Source: Sipunculus nudus
Lineage: Eukaryota; Annelida; Sipuncula; Golfingiida; Sipunculidae
Direction: 5' to 3'
DNA length: 64,000 nt
Assembly: GCA_026874595.1 (NCBI GenBank)
Contig: CM049309.1
Location: 9,139,076-9,203,075, forward strand
The notes under the pieces were generated by a model. It saw only the letters and a list, made by a program, of their open reading frames with translations, ran no database searches and was not told the origin of the DNA. Position 1 is the stretch's first letter. Each line of letters opens with the position of its first letter. This document shows, piece by piece, positions 1 through 12,437 of the stretch. The translations under genes were made by a program, and so were the position numbers.

Positions 1-297
1 ATATGTATCAGAATTAGTATGATCAAAAGATTAATTAGTTCAGATGTTTTTAAAATTTGGTAAATATACATTTTCCCTCATTAGATTATTATATTAACAA
101 TTCTGGTAATGTATACTGTAGAAACATTTTTGACCTATAGATCTTCCAACAGCACCTCAGTGATTGACTGAAATGCAGATATATAACAAAAATTGATGAA
201 ATCCAGGCAAAAACAGTGTGGGAAATTCTTGAAAAAGATGCTTGAGCCAGAGAAAATTGAATAATTCATACAGCTGGCAAATGTCTTATATTTGTAG

Positions 298-431
298 CTG
301 ATAGATATACGATTGCGCTGAACTTCAGTGTTGAATTTGACTTCCGAACATCAGAGCCAGATGGTGTATTACTAAGCACATATAGTGTAAATACAGACAC
401 AGCGTTTGCTATAGAAATAGCAAACCACAAG
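298..431 (+). CDS. laminin alpha-like gene, antepenultimate exon (partial gene)
   Basis: This exon encodes the first half of a laminin-G (LG) domain. The frame contains ALNFSVEFDFRTSEPDGVLL, the typical LG beta-strand pattern with a hydrophobic strand, F-x-F-R-T, then D/G-x-LL. The 5' boundary is placed after TTTGTAG at 297, giving a phase-1 entry. An upstream alternative AG near 273 keeps the same frame open, so the left edge is uncertain. The 3' boundary is strong: CACAAG followed by the donor GTGAGC, phase 0, which matches the phase-0 start of the next exon at 2658. Laminin alpha LG domains lie at the C terminus and bind integrins, alpha-dystroglycan and sulfated glycans outside the cell. 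Earlier exons lie left of the window. Another LG protein such as perlecan or agrin is possible, but the ending fits laminin alpha better. Confidence 0.82.
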
Positions 432-532
432 GTGAGCACAAACCACTGCCAGATAAACATATTATTATGGAGCTTTGTTTATTTTGTATATGGTATGCAA
501 AAGCTTGCAAAAAAGTTTTATTTTGGCTGTAA

Positions 533-1790
533 TTGTATTCCCAGACTAAGTCGGGATACTATGGTTTAAACACGGTCGTGCCATCGCCTCCGCTGCAGAG
601 ATTTAGTTTGGATGCGATAACTCAAAAAATATTTTATGGATCTATACCAGACTTGACATGTGCATAGATATGGGTGAGAGGACAAAGCCTTTTTAAAATG
701 GGGTCATGACCTTTTTTCGGAGAGTGACCTTGACCGTGAATAGATCCATTTTGGGGTGAAATCACACAAATTCTTTATTATCTCAAGAAATCTTGCGTGG
801 ATTGATCCAAAAATCAACTTGACTGAAGATCTTAGATAGTGTTGTCATGTACCAGAAACTACCTGTTTCTTTTTTGTGTTTTCGTGCCGTTTAATACCCC
901 CATCATTGCCACTAAACAGTACTGTGAGCATTATAAGTCAAAAACCAATGGACAGATTTCTTTCATATTAGGCATATACATAGACATGGATTATGAGATG
1001 ATGTATATTTAAATTGGGGTCATGACCTTTCCTATAAGAGTGCCCTTGACCTTGAATATTGCCATATATGGTGAAAATCACACAAAATCATAAATATATC
1101 AATAAGGGATGTATGGATTGGTAAAAAAATCAAATTGACCGAAGATCTTGGATAGCGCCACCTTCTGTCCTTTTCTTTTAATTCCCCATCACTGCCACTT
1201 GACAGTACTGTGTGCATTATAATGTACAGATTGGGCTCAAATTTGCATGTCCATTGATCTTGGATACATCCATCTTGTATTCAAGACTGGTGGCACTTTC
1301 TGCAATCGTTATTGTGTGGCGTCCATCCGTACGTTTGCTTTCAGTGAAAATTGCTCATATCTCTAGATTGGTTCAAGGTATTGGTCTGAAATTTGGCATG
1401 TCTGTCCATCTTGGAAAGTTTTCTCATAAACCAGACAGGTGGCGCCACCTACCTTCCTGTTATGTAGAATAAATTAATGCCTTTTTCTGAGGAGTGATTC
1501 TCCCCGTTGGCCTGAAATTGTGCATATCCATAGATCTTAGACTCCTCGATCTTTTACTCAAGACTAGTGGTGCCATCTGCAGTCGTTTTGGTTTGGCATC
1601 CATCTGTACATGTGATTTGGGAGATAATTGCTCATATCTCTGGAGTGGTTCAAGGTATTGGTCTGAAATATGGCATGTCCATCCATCTTGGAAAGTTTTC
1701 TCATAAACCAGACAGGTGGCTCCACTTATCTTCCCATTTCTGTAAAATAAATTGATGCTCTTTTCTCAAGGGTGATTCACCGTATTGGCC
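533..1790 (+). repeat. family B-like repeat block with GGTGGCGCCACC units
   Basis: The block begins TTGTATTCCC-AGACTAAGTC-GGGATACTATGG, a small hairpin followed by GATACTATG, as at the starts of the family B elements at 9726 and 14861. Two units of about 315 bp share GGGGTCATGACC (near 702 and 1017), CAGTACTGTGxGCATTATAA and GACCTTGAATA. Two further units of about 290 bp, starting near 1280 and 1560, share TTGGTCTGAAAT, CATCTTGGAAAGTTTTCTC and AACCAGACAGGTGGC. The second pair carries GGTGGCGCCACC at about 1438 and a mutated copy near 1715. The right end is not clear. Confidence 0.5.
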
Positions 1791-1907
1791 CCAATATTTG
1801 GTGAAAAATATTGGTTTTAAGTTGATAGATGGAAGAAACCTTGAAGTCGCTGCCAAGTGTCAGCATATGCTGCTGAAGATGGAGGGACTATTCTCAAAAT
1901 CATGGGT

Positions 1908-1924
1908 GGGGGGGGGGGGGGGGG
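1908..1924 (+). repeat. poly-G run (17 G)
   Basis: An uninterrupted 17-G mononucleotide run in the laminin intron. Its length is likely variable and prone to assembly error. Confidence 0.9.
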
Positions 1925-2133
1925 TAATTGTCTGGGGAGGGATACTATGGCTCCTGCAGTGCCAAGAAATATCTATTTAATAGTCAAATAAACATTTATT
2001 TGCATTATTGATAAATATCGTTTTTTCTATAAAACACATCAGTGTATTATTCATAGTTTCTTCCACTCAGTATAGATGGTAACACTCTGAATGCAGCAAT
2101 GCTCTCTATATAAACTTGTAAATTTGTTTGCCT

Positions 2134-2356
2134 GTCAGTAATTATACCATGTGGCGGGAGGAGTTATACTTTAACCGTGGTTTGTCTGTCAGTAATTATA
2201 CCATGTGGTGGGAGGAATTATACTTTAACCTTGGTTTGTCTGTCAGTAATTATACCATGTGGTGGGAGGAATTATACTTTAACCTTAGTTTGTCTGTCAG
2301 TAATTATACCATGTGGCGGGAGGAATAATACTTAAACCTTGGTTTGTCTGTCAGTT
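2134..2356 (+). repeat. 54-bp tandem repeat, about 4 copies
   Basis: The unit starts GTCAGTAATTATACCATGTG and ends GGTTTGTCT. Four nearly identical copies are followed by a short partial copy. Because 54 is divisible by 3 the array stays open as a spurious repeated reading frame; it is intronic. Confidence 0.93.
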
Positions 2357-2657
2357 TTTTCACCAAAAAAAAGAACTGAACAGAATTTGTTTAAATTTTA
2401 TGGAAGATTAAGATAACCTCCAAGGAACAATGCATTAAATTTTAGGTAAGCTAAGTGTCAATAAAATTTTGAAGGCCCTCTGTGCAGGAGCTTTTTGGGG
2501 GTCAATATGATAATCAGGTTAAAAGGGTAGAGCTTATTTGCTGTGGTAGTAAGGTCAATAGGGTTGTTGAATGGTGGAAGCAGTATATATTACAGCACAA
2601 TGCAGCTCGTGGCAGGGGTTTGTGGTCTCAGACAACATCTTGTTATTTCTGCTTCAG

Positions 2658-2874
2658 ATTCGCTTTACAATTCGTAATCCCTTCAAAAAGGATACAGTAG
2701 AATCCAGGGAGTGTTTGTACTGTTTGTGTGACAACCAGTGGCATCACGTCAAAGCATCGCTGACGCCAAACAATATGACCCTGGTCATCAACAGGCACAC
2801 CAGGTCCACCACACAGTTAGAACGGTTCTACTTCAATGGGCATGTCGGACCACTGTTCATCGGAGGTCTGCCCG
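2658..2874 (+). CDS. laminin alpha-like gene, penultimate exon
   Basis: This 217-bp exon continues the LG domain. It starts after a CTTCAG acceptor in phase 0 and ends at CTGCCCG before the donor GTAAGT, phase 1. The peptide has the LG signature CLCDNQWHHVKASL (the laminin-type L-C-D-x-Q-W-H-x-V motif), then an R-S-T-T loop and GHVGPLFIGGLP, the classical xLYIGGLP strand before the final LG segment. The segment has three closely spaced cysteines (ECLYCLC), more than a minimal LG fold needs; one pairs with a partner in several laminin alpha LG domains. The matched splice phases and uninterrupted frame indicate an active gene rather than a pseudogene. Confidence 0.88.
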
Positions 2875-2911
2875 GTAAGTAAATTCTGTTTGTATATTTC
2901 TTCATCAAAAC

Positions 2912-3089
2912 TACAGTGGAACCCAACCTTGCGACCATCATACAGTTGAAACGACCCCACCATGGCAACCCTTTGTTTGGTCCCGAATATATTATCCAGG
3001 TTACTTAGAATTTCACAAATATGACCACCCAAGATTACATCTACCTTTGTCAGTGTCCAAGGTGGTCGTAATTATAGGGTTCCGCTGTA
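2912..3089. mobile_element. MITE with TACAGTGGAACCC terminal inverted repeats
   Basis: The left end TACAGTGGAACCC and right end GGGTTCCGCTGTA are inverted repeats with one mismatch in the 11-bp TIR CAGTGGAACCC, flanked by TA. Interior motifs include GACCACC near both ends. A TA target duplication and CAG-starting TIRs suggest a Tc1/mariner-type non-autonomous element. It sits in the last laminin intron between two intact splice sites. Confidence 0.72.
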
Positions 3090-3646
3090 TGTTTACTTAG
3101 TATTTTGAAAAAAAAAAATTTGCAACAAAAAGCAGATCATATGAATGCAAATGGAACTGTAACTCTATAAACTTAAAATGCATTGGAAAATAGTTTTGTA
3201 CATTTTATCTGTTGCCTTTAAGACCTGCAGGCTTAGTCTTTAGGATAGCCTACATAAAATGCCAGTGATGTTATATAATAAATGGCCATTCACGTACCTA
3301 TGTGAATAAGGCATCTTATTCACATGTTCATTATCATGATAATTTCCATTTCTTGAATATTACAAAATTGTAACTATCATGAACAATAAGCCAACCACAG
3401 TTATTCATTAATTTCCAGGAAGCCAGTGGAGATCATGAAGCATTGGTGATATATGTTCATGTTCCTCATCAAAGATATCAGTCTTGCAGCAGAATTTTCA
3501 ATCCTAGCAAGCCGTTGTTGTAATAAATAATAGGTGACCCTGAAATGGGTAACTTCTGCACAGCAGTCCTCCATGAGAGACTGCTGCATTGCAAAGGAAC
3601 AGTTTCACAATATATGATTATCTTATTTATTTTCTCCTTTTTTTAG

Positions 3647-3795
3647 CCTATGCTAGGAAGCCTGAGGATCTTGGCCTGTCAACGACAACATCATTTTATG
3701 GTTGTATGAAGGATGTACAGCTGAACGGCATTCCTGTTAACTGGCACAAGTCAAAGTCTCTTACTGACGTTCACCTGGCAGGGTGTCCCGTGTAA
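3647..3795 (+). CDS. laminin alpha-like gene, terminal coding exon with stop
   Basis: The final exon follows a long T-rich tract ending TTTTTTTAG at 3646. The phase-1 join (G plus CC) gives alanine and continues the domain as ...IGGLP-AYARKPEDLGL. It carries the closing LG motif FYGCMKDVQLNGIPVNW and ends in HLAGCPV with TAA at 3793-3795. The cysteine in YGCM and the one in AGCPV form the conserved C-terminal disulfide of LG domains, and laminin alpha chains characteristically end a few residues after this cysteine. The exact orthology group (alpha-1/2-like or alpha-5/3-like) cannot be decided from one domain. Confidence 0.88.
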
Positions 3796-4500
3796 CACAT
3801 CTAACAACTGATATAAAGAAACTTTCCATAAGCTTTAGCCTCTTAAGCTAGCCTCCTAATCTACCAGTATTTTTATCCAGCTGGAAAAATCTACAAGTCT
3901 TGTCAGCAGTACATGCCTGCACACCTGACAATTTGTGTGCACATCACCCGATTATTCGGACACTTTTTGTCATTTTTTGTTTTGTCCTTTGGATTGCTAT
4001 TGTCATCATAAATGATGACAGAAAGTTAAAGAATGGGCTGAATTTTTGGGGTTCCATCTTTACATGTACCAAATTTTCCAGCCGGGTTAATAATAAAGAG
4101 TTGGCCGTAAAATTTTGTGGAACTTTGCAGCCGATTTTTCTTGCCAGATTTTTATATCTGCTAGGCAGCATCCTCACATATACCAATCCAGTACACAACA
4201 ATCAGCCCCACCTCCATCCTACTGTTGCCATCGGAACAGCTGATACAAAAATGAGCCCAACCTTTTGGATACTGTTACCATGGGATCAGCTGACCAATAT
4301 AGAAATTAACCACTTTACATATTAATGAACAAAGTAGATTTAAGGGAAAGTGTAATGAAAACTTGGTATTTATAATTTAAAGTAATACAGATCCCATGAC
4401 CATCACTTGCAAACTGTGGGGCTAATTTGCAGATGTGAGAACAAACATGTAATACAATCAGATATTGTAATGTGTATGTAATGAGAAAATAAATAAAAGG
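3796..4500 (+). other. 3'UTR of the laminin alpha-like gene with polyadenylation signals
   Basis: Non-coding sequence after the stop codon. AATAAA hexamers occur at 4093-4098 and overlap at 4488-4493 and 4492-4497. The last pair is a reasonable main cleavage signal, giving a 3'UTR of about 0.7 kb. Open frames here lack splice or homology support. Confidence 0.55.
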
Positions 4501-5297
4501 AGACATAAACTGAAACCGTTACTAAGTGCACATTTTAGCTTGACTTGGATGACATAATGCTATACAGTAAACTCTGATATCTAGTCCTATGTATGCACAT
4601 GTCTTAAGCTTCAATTACACATACTGATGAAAAGAAAAAGATGCAGTTTATATCTAAATGTAACACAGAAAAGTGATTTGCTGATCATTTGGTCTTTTTT
4701 TTATCTTATTCAACACTACTATGCACTTTTAACATTGTAATATCTATATGGTCACCAATCAGAATACAAAGAATTGGGATAAAACACTTAATGAATAATT
4801 ATTATTATTCCTTTAGCTGAAATATTAAAATAGGTTTTCAAGTGTTACTTTCTTATCCATGTATAACTGGAGCTATAGAATATATTAATAATGTTTTTTT
4901 TCTGACTATTTTATCTATACTGATATAATACATTTTTGCCAGTATTATTGAGATTTTATTTTAACAGCATGGATTACTCATGCCATGCACTCTCAATTAT
5001 TTTTATTAAAGTTACTAATCAGACCACCAGAGGGCTCTACTTGTCAGGTGCAGCATTGATTTTATTGCTGTTCTGTGACAAGAGTAAACTTTTAGATTTT
5101 ATTTTCGTGCATATAACCAGATATCAACAACAGGGGAAACCTCGCTTGTATCATCTTTATCACTCAGGTATTTACCCTATAGATGTATATGTTTTGTTAC
5201 ATTGTATTATTAGATGCAAATCTGTGGTGCACAGCTCTGTTTTGTTATATTCCTTATGGTAAACATTTATATATGTCAAAAATGAAGTCTGTTCAAA

Positions 5298-5443
5298 TAC
5301 AGTGAAACAGAAATTATGTGACCACCAACGGGACCTCAATAAAGTGGTTGTATCGTTAAGGTGGTCGTCTGATATTAAGAGCTAAAAAGAATTGTGACCT
5401 TAAAAAGGGGCACATATGGTTGTTAATCTACGGTTTTTCTGTA
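5298..5443. mobile_element. short MITE, TACAGTGAAAC type
   Basis: The left end TACAGTGAAACAG pairs with the right end CGGTTTTTCTGTA (inverted TACAGAAAAACCG). Interior copies of GACCACC / GGTGGTCG match the element at 2912-3089 and the one at 20020. Confidence 0.5.
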
Positions 5444-6397
5444 CTACCCATAATAATTTTTTAATTGTGTGCATAGTCATATGATTTCTAATCTTATTTA
5501 TATTATCAATTAACTTTTTTTTTAATTAAAATTATATTGTATTACTTGTACATAAAGGATTCATTATTTCACAGTCACATCAGTGATAATGAAACAGTTT
5601 AGTCTTGTGACAGTGATCAGTCAGTGGCGCCATCTTGTGACATTTTTTGTAAGACTCTTTAATTCAGATTTTAACACAGGAGATATTCAACTTCCCTGTA
5701 ACCAAATCTCCTTCCTGCTATAGGATATAGATTAGATTGATCAGATTTGTATATTTTTAATAATCGGCTCTAGTCAGCTGGGTTAATTTGCTACATGTGT
5801 ATTTTAACCTCTCCATAAAGTGAAGGAAGCAGGGACAATGTGTAGAGAATCTGCAAAAATATGTATCGTTCACATCAAATATACCACAAACAGTTTTTAT
5901 GCACAGTTTATATATTGATATCTGACCACTTTTGCATACTTTCATAAAAACCCAAAATCTGAAGTAACCACTCTGGTATTAATTTTTTTCTGTTTAAGCA
6001 ATTTTTGGTCAGTATGCTTCTCTTGCCAAATAATAATTTAGACATTTAAAAAATAATTTATGAGTGATAAAAACTTAAAGCTAGCTATACCCCTGCCTTT
6101 TCTGAAGAATTTATGGCTTACCCTTTGTATATATGAATAAACTATAGGTTATTCCTGTTAGGAACTTATTAGAATGCCTCTGTGCCGGATATGAGTTACT
6201 TACTTACAAGCTGTTAGTAAACACAGCAGTGTTGACAAAAGGTTTTTATGCTTATATGCAGAAGTTGAAAGATCACTAGTTGCAAAACACTTGTTCATCT
6301 GACTTATTGGCCATTTACCTTGAATAGAGATTATCAGTGTTATCAGCATAAATTAATGTGTCATTGTTGATTTATAAGTATTTAAGTACTTTGTATG

Positions 6398-6399
<2 letters not shown>

Positions 6400-6444
<45 letters not shown>
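6400..6444. repeat. (TA)n microsatellite
   Basis: An essentially pure TA run of about 45 bp. Confidence 0.95.
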
Positions 6445-6447
<3 letters not shown>

Positions 6448-8144
6448 CCCAGAACTTGTTGAATGTATATTACGATAAGAGATTTACTGACCAGACTGAA
6501 TTAATTAGTATTAAATATTGCAAACTGAAGACCATACCTGAATCATCAAAACCTTGAAACAAATGTATATGCATATTTATATGTATTTTAAACATTTGAT
6601 AGAAGCATGTAGTGCATAGGCATTATACCAGGTGAACACAGACTTTCAGTTTTCGACGTGAAAGATGTTACACCCAGCTGAATTGTCTTTGGCAGGGATA
6701 TTTAATGGAATTGTCACAATGTTTTATTTTGCAAAAGAATAAAATGATCACAGATTATATATTTTTATACCAAGAATATCTTTGTGAGCATTACAATAAG
6801 GGTCTATTAAAGGTCATGACCTGGTCAAGGAAAACAAACTCCTGAGTGTGCAGAGATAAATGTGAGTGTAGTTGGGAGACATCTGGTGGACAGTTTAGGA
6901 ATTAATCAGGAGGAGGCAACTCAGATTTGCACCAGTTCACTCCTTGCTCGCAATACAAACAAAGACAATCATTCATTTAGTTTATAGTTTGAACTGACAG
7001 CCTGATTAAATAATCAATATATAATTAGTCATGTTAACAGTTCCCCTGTGTTGCTTGTTGGTATAATAATTGATGTGTTGCTATAACAAGGGTGGCCCTG
7101 TTCATTTAACCAGTGTGTCATAGGCTCTTGTTTTAAGGCCACACCAGAAAATTAATTGTTCTATGGAATCAAATAAGAATATATAATTGTTTTTGTGGCC
7201 AAGAATAGGTTTGTTTTATAAGCATTTGGTATCAATTTTATGAGTCACTTCAAAGAATTCTTTACATGTATCACCAATGCAATAATTTCATTCTTATAAA
7301 CAGGATTGAAATTTAAGTGGTTTTGGTGGGTATCTAGAATTGTTACAGATACAGCAGTGTCATTCATCTGAAAACCTTTTATCAGAAAAATTGTGTATCT
7401 GATATCAAGGAATAACAGTCATTTCTATGAGCAAAAACCTGGTCTCTCAAGCTATTCTGATAAATGATGCTGTACTTAATTTGTATTCATTTTGCTAGCT
7501 GACAAGTATCCATATGTTTTGTCTCAACTTTTGATTTTAAAAAAATCCTCCATTCCCCCTAATTTTTAGGCCCCAGAATCTGTAGGGAAAAAATATGGGT
7601 TGTGTGGCCTTAGCACCAAATATTTGTTTATTGAATTCAGTGGAAAGATTGTACATTGATCATGGAGTCCTATTGACTTGCCAAATGAGGTTTTGTCATA
7701 TTTTAGATATCTATGCTAAATTCAGATACCTACAGTTTTTCCTGATTTTTTTTTTCAATCTTACTTCAAAATAATCACCAGGGTGTGATTTTGGGGATCA
7801 ATATTTTATTTTAATGTAGCATGTTGTCTCATGATGTGTCTACTTGGAAAGTGCTACTTTTGGCACAAATTATTTGATTAGGCTTTGGTTTAAATCTATT
7901 AGACCTGAATGACCATTGCTATTGTACATTTAATGATAAATAATGCCTGAGTTTCTGCACTGATATTACAGGAAAGTCTCAGAAAGGTTGATGTATAAAT
8001 GGTTTACTAACCTCCCTTTTGCGGTTTAGTTATGCATCTCAACAGTAGATGGCACCACAGAAGTTTTGGCAAAGTGAATGGCAGTCCAGGTTTATTTCAG
8101 CTGAATTTTGTTTATACATTGTATGTTTGATAGTGTCTTTGATT

Positions 8145-8290
8145 TATACATATATATAAAAATATATTTATATATATATATATATATATATTTATATTAC
8201 ATTAAATATATATATGTATGTTTGTGTAAGTTACATTTATTAATATATTAATATATTAATATAATATATATATATATTAATATATATCTG
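8145..8290. repeat. AT-only low-complexity tract
   Basis: Imperfect TA and TTAATA repeats, including repeated ATTAATAT, with little other base use. It is strongly self-complementary. Confidence 0.85.
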
Positions 8291-8952
8291 ATATATTACT
8301 TCTAATGATGTTGATATGATAAATGATACTGTCACTTCTTTTATGAAAAGAGTTGTTAATTTATGTGATCATATAAAAAAATCAAGAAATGTTAAAATTA
8401 GTGAGCAATGCTTTTTAGCCAGGCAGATGAATTATGTACATCAGCATTCAGATTTAGGCTAACAGTATTCAACAATAATTGTTGTACCCACTTCTTTTCA
8501 TTTGGTGGAGATATTAACAATTGTTTATTATGCCCGTGTAATATATTAATATGTATCTGTATATTAACATCACAAAGCTGTTATTTTTCTAGGCCTGTGT
8601 GCTTACAATAGCACTGCGTCATGATCTTATCACATATACAGATAGGCCAACATTTGTATATACTCATAACCTGTAGAGAATAAATATAGATTTAAATTAA
8701 TTTTTAGTAAATTCAGTGCAGGTTGAGCAATAATTTATTTAAATTGCCAGGCAAATGCAAGTCTCAGGGACTTAGGTGAACTTCTGTGTATTTATAAAAT
8801 GTACATTTGTTGTAAAAGCATAAAAAAAAATATTGGAACAATACACTAATTATAAGTGTCAATCAAACTATTGACAGTTCAACAGTGGATAATTACAACA
8901 ATACCCCAATATACAACAATATGTTCGTTGCAAGGTCTGGACTTGATGAAAA

Positions 8953-9133
8953 TACAGTAGAACTTCCGAATTATGGACACTGATGGGACTGAACATTTTG
9001 TCCCCAATAGAGAGGTGTCTTTAGTAAGGAGGTTATAGATTTAGGGAACTACTTTCAAGGGACTGACAATAATTGGCCATAAATAGGAGGTGTCCTTAGT
9101 ACAGAGGTGCCTGTAAAAAGAGGTTCAACTGTT
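8953..9133. mobile_element. short MITE, TACAGTAGAACTTC type
   Basis: The left end TACAGTAGAACTTC pairs with the right end GAGGTTCAACTGT (inverted ACAGTTGAACCTC). The interior contains repeated GAGGTGTC(C/T)TTAGTA. It probably belongs to the same broad superfamily as the elements at 2912 and 5298. Confidence 0.55.
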
Positions 9134-9725
9134 TGTTATTTTGAAAACCCAAAATTTACTATTTGTATTTTATTTATATATTTTCTTATATATAAATCAT
9201 AAATGATATGGAGTAATGCCACATCTTGTTCCAACATCAGGGGATTCATCACTCAAGTGTAACGTGGAATACCGGTATACTAGTAAATACAATACAAGAC
9301 TATATTTTTCTCGGTCTTTTTCTATGCAATTCCAAAAAATAAATTCTCAAATCTGAGTTCTGAGTGTCTTTTTATTTAATATATATTTTTAAACAGGGTA
9401 AATGATGTTATTAATAATATGTACAATCCTTGCTTGGAATGCAGAACTTTTCAGACGGACTTTTCAGACTAGGGTATTCAAGATTAGGACATTTTGGACA
9501 GGCCTGCTTGCATGGCAGGGCATTTCTGCCAGGTCTATACTATAGAGTTAGATATCATTAACAGATTATAAGTCATTTTACTTATGATTTTTGACTGTGC
9601 ATATTGCAGTTTTATACTCAATAATATGGGGTTTTACTGCAGTTCACAGTTGCTTGATAACCATGATAAGATTTATATATCCACCTTAAAACTACTGCAA
9701 AATGAAGTGCTAGCAGGTAAAATTG

Positions 9726-10893
9726 TTGTATCCGCCAAAAGGATGTTTTGTGGATACTGTATTTGACCGGGTTCCACCACCGTCGTATTCATTTCAAGAG
9801 ATCTCCTCTGAGCTTACTGGACTGATTACTTGCACCAATTATCGGATCACATGTTAACTGGTGCCTAACCAAGTGGTGTTGACCTCTGACCTTTCCTCTC
9901 TGCCCAGCCTCCATTTGTGCCTCTGTTTCCACACATAAACCCACATATCTCAAGAACAGTTTGACTGATCAGGAAAAAAAATTTTGTACAAATATAGCCC
10001 TTGGATAGCTTTATAACATACACAAAAAATGGTGGCGCCACCTGCAACCATGTTTGCACAGTGTCCATCTGTTCATCTGCCTTGGGTTAAAATCACTCAT
10101 ATTTCTGCAGTGGTTTGACTAATTCACCTGAAATTTGGCATGCCTATACATTCTGGATAGCTTTCTTGATTTAATGACAGGTGGCACCACCTAAATTCAC
10201 GTTCAAGCTGCAGAGATCTATGCTTATATCTACAGACTGGTTTGATGTATCTTCCTGAAAATTTGCATGTGTATATATCTCACATAGCTCATTATCATAT
10301 GCAAAACAGGCGGCACCACCTGCAACCATTTTTGCACAGCGTCTGTTTGTCTGCCGTGTGATAAAATCACTCATATCTCGGTAGTGGTTTGACATCTGCC
10401 TAAATTTTTGCAGGTTTATACATCCTAAACAGCTTTCTTGATTTTATGACAGAAGGCACCACCTTCATTCTAGTTTACACTGCAGACATCCAAGCTCATA
10501 TCTCAGGGAACCTTTTGACCAATTGGGCAAAAATGTTGCATGTGTATAGATCTCACATAGCTCTTAATCATACACAAAATTGGTAGCACCACCTGCCACC
10601 ATTTTTGCACAAGTCCTGTTTGTCTGCTGTGGGATAAAATCACTCATATACATGTCGTGGTTTGAATTATCTGCCTAAAATTTTGTATATGTATACAACT
10701 TGGACAGCTTTCTGGATTTTGTGGTAGGTGGCGCAACCTACATACACATTTCGGCTGCAGACATCCATGCTAATATGCAACACACCTCACTCTATTTCCC
10801 CTTGCCACTCAATCCATGCCTCACTTCACCCATTCCACTCTGATTTTGGTGGATACACATACTCGCTTGTCGACTACCCATATTCTAATTTTT
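9726..10893 (+). mobile_element. family B element, copy B1
   Basis: The element starts TTGTATCCGCCAAAAGGATG-TTTTGTGGATACT, a hairpin around a short loop, then GACCGGGTTCC. It ends CTTGTCGACTACCCATATTC-TAATTTTT. Between these are alternating degenerate units of about 150 and 130 bp that carry GGTGGCGCCACC-like palindromes and the phrases CACTCATATCT and GTGGTTTGAC. The same start and end occur at 14861-16477. No protein is encoded, so it is presumably non-autonomous. Confidence 0.7.
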
Positions 10894-11354
10894 AGAATTT
10901 ATATTTGAAAAAAGAATTATTCAATTTCTACATGACTAATCACGATTTAAGGAACCTTATTTTATCTCTTATGATGCCCTTAAATCTTAACTTGGCTGAT
11001 TTGTCCTCCAATGCAAAATGCCAGTCAAAATTGTCCTAGTCCAGAATGTCCTTGTCAACATCCATAAACTGTATACAGTTACAATTTACTAGAGTGTATA
11101 CAATTGGCAAACATCTTCGTAACATCTTGTCCTTAAATAATCTGGGGGTATACCCATTATTTCGACATGTGACCTGTGACTTCTGGGTTTTAGTTTTATA
11201 TGCAAAATGGCAGCCCCCATGAGCAGCTTTGAGAAACCTGTTGCAATAAACCTGTTTGGATTGGTTAAGGGCCTGTGGATGTGACAATGGTACTGGAAGT
11301 GCAGCGTCCAGAAACTGTCTGCAGAGAGTTTGATGGCAATAGACTGAATAACCC

Positions 11355-12175
11355 TTTTAACTCAGCTGACTGAAAGTCATGGTGATCTATATTGTGTAAC
11401 CAAAACATGATTGAGCCCTCTTAATGTCAGATTGGCACAAGTCATATCTGAAAGTCTAGAATCTTCTAATGAAACATCCAGGGAAGTTTTTAGGCAGTTC
11501 TCCTTGGAAACCTGAAATTAGGTCATTGTTACCTATATTTTGCCACCTACAGGCCAAAAACATGATTTGAGCTCCAAAACAGTCAGACGGGGCACATATT
11601 GTAACCATTAGGCCTAGAATCTTCTAACATAAAGTTCTGGAAGGTCCTGGGCCAATGTCCTTGGAAAACATGAAATTTGGTCACTGTGAGCTTTAGGAAA
11701 AAGATGTCATATAAGCACCCTGAATGTCCGATGGGCAAAAATCGTTTCTGTTTGGCCTTGAATCTTCTTACACAACATCCAGGGAGGTTCTAGGAAAATC
11801 TCCTTGGAAACCTGAAACTAGGTCATGGTGACCTATATTATGTGACCAAAAACATCATTTTGAGCACCTTGAATGTAATATGGCCAAGCTCCTATCTGTT
11901 AGGCCTAGAATCTTCTGCGCAACATCCATGTAGGTTCTTGGAAACTTGATACTAGGTCATGGTTACCTAATAGGCTATATTCTGTGAGCTATGGGCAAAA
12001 ATTTGAGCATCCAGAAAAACAGGGTACAAATTGTATCCATTTTCCTTGGAAGCTTCTATTGCAAAATCCAGGTCGATCCTTAGCAAGTCTCTTTTGAACC
12101 CTGAAATATGAAAGGTCAATTTATTCTTAAAATACGTCAAATTCAGCAGAGGTTAATGGCCCATGGGCTACTTGT
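11355..12175 (-). mobile_element. family A element, copy 7 (short, diverged)
   Basis: Read on the minus strand it begins ACAAGTAGCCCATGGGCC and ends with ...TTTCAGTCAGCTGAGTTAAAA, diverged versions of the family A termini. Internal units of about 140-160 bp repeat CCTTGGAAACCTGAAA, GGCCTAGAATCTTCT and GGTCATGGT(G/T)ACCTA. These resemble units in the array inside copy 6. Confidence 0.6.
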
Positions 12176-12437
12176 TTATACCACCCCCGAATCTGCAAAT
12201 TACAGTAGGATTGAAGGGCACAGGGGTAACTTTTTATACCCCCTTTTTACAAAACAAATGCTTACATTTTTTCAGACTGAAAAGCATTTCTTTCAAAAAA
12301 AGCAAAATCATGCCTTTTGTTTAATATGCATTTTGGGCTTGTGTTGTGTAAATGTTCAAATACATTTTGGCCTCCAGTCTTGAAATTACAAAGTCGATGA
12401 AATCTAAGATTTATGTAGCTGGTTAGAATTATAAACT

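Larger units (their letters stand above)
432..2657 (+). other. laminin intron, filled with repeats
   Basis: The intron is bounded by GTGAGC and CTTCAG. It holds a repeat block (533-1790), a 17-G run at 1908-1924, the 54-bp tandem array at 2134-2356, and AT-rich unique sequence. No coding signal is seen in it. Confidence 0.8.
4501..9725. other. intergenic region between the two convergent genes, left part
   Basis: AT-rich sequence with no coding signal on either strand. It contains two short MITEs (5298-5443 and 8953-9133), a TA microsatellite (6400-6444), an AT-rich palindromic tract (8145-8290) and a weak relative of the TTAA family D repeat around 6086-6320. The rest appears unique. Confidence 0.6.
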
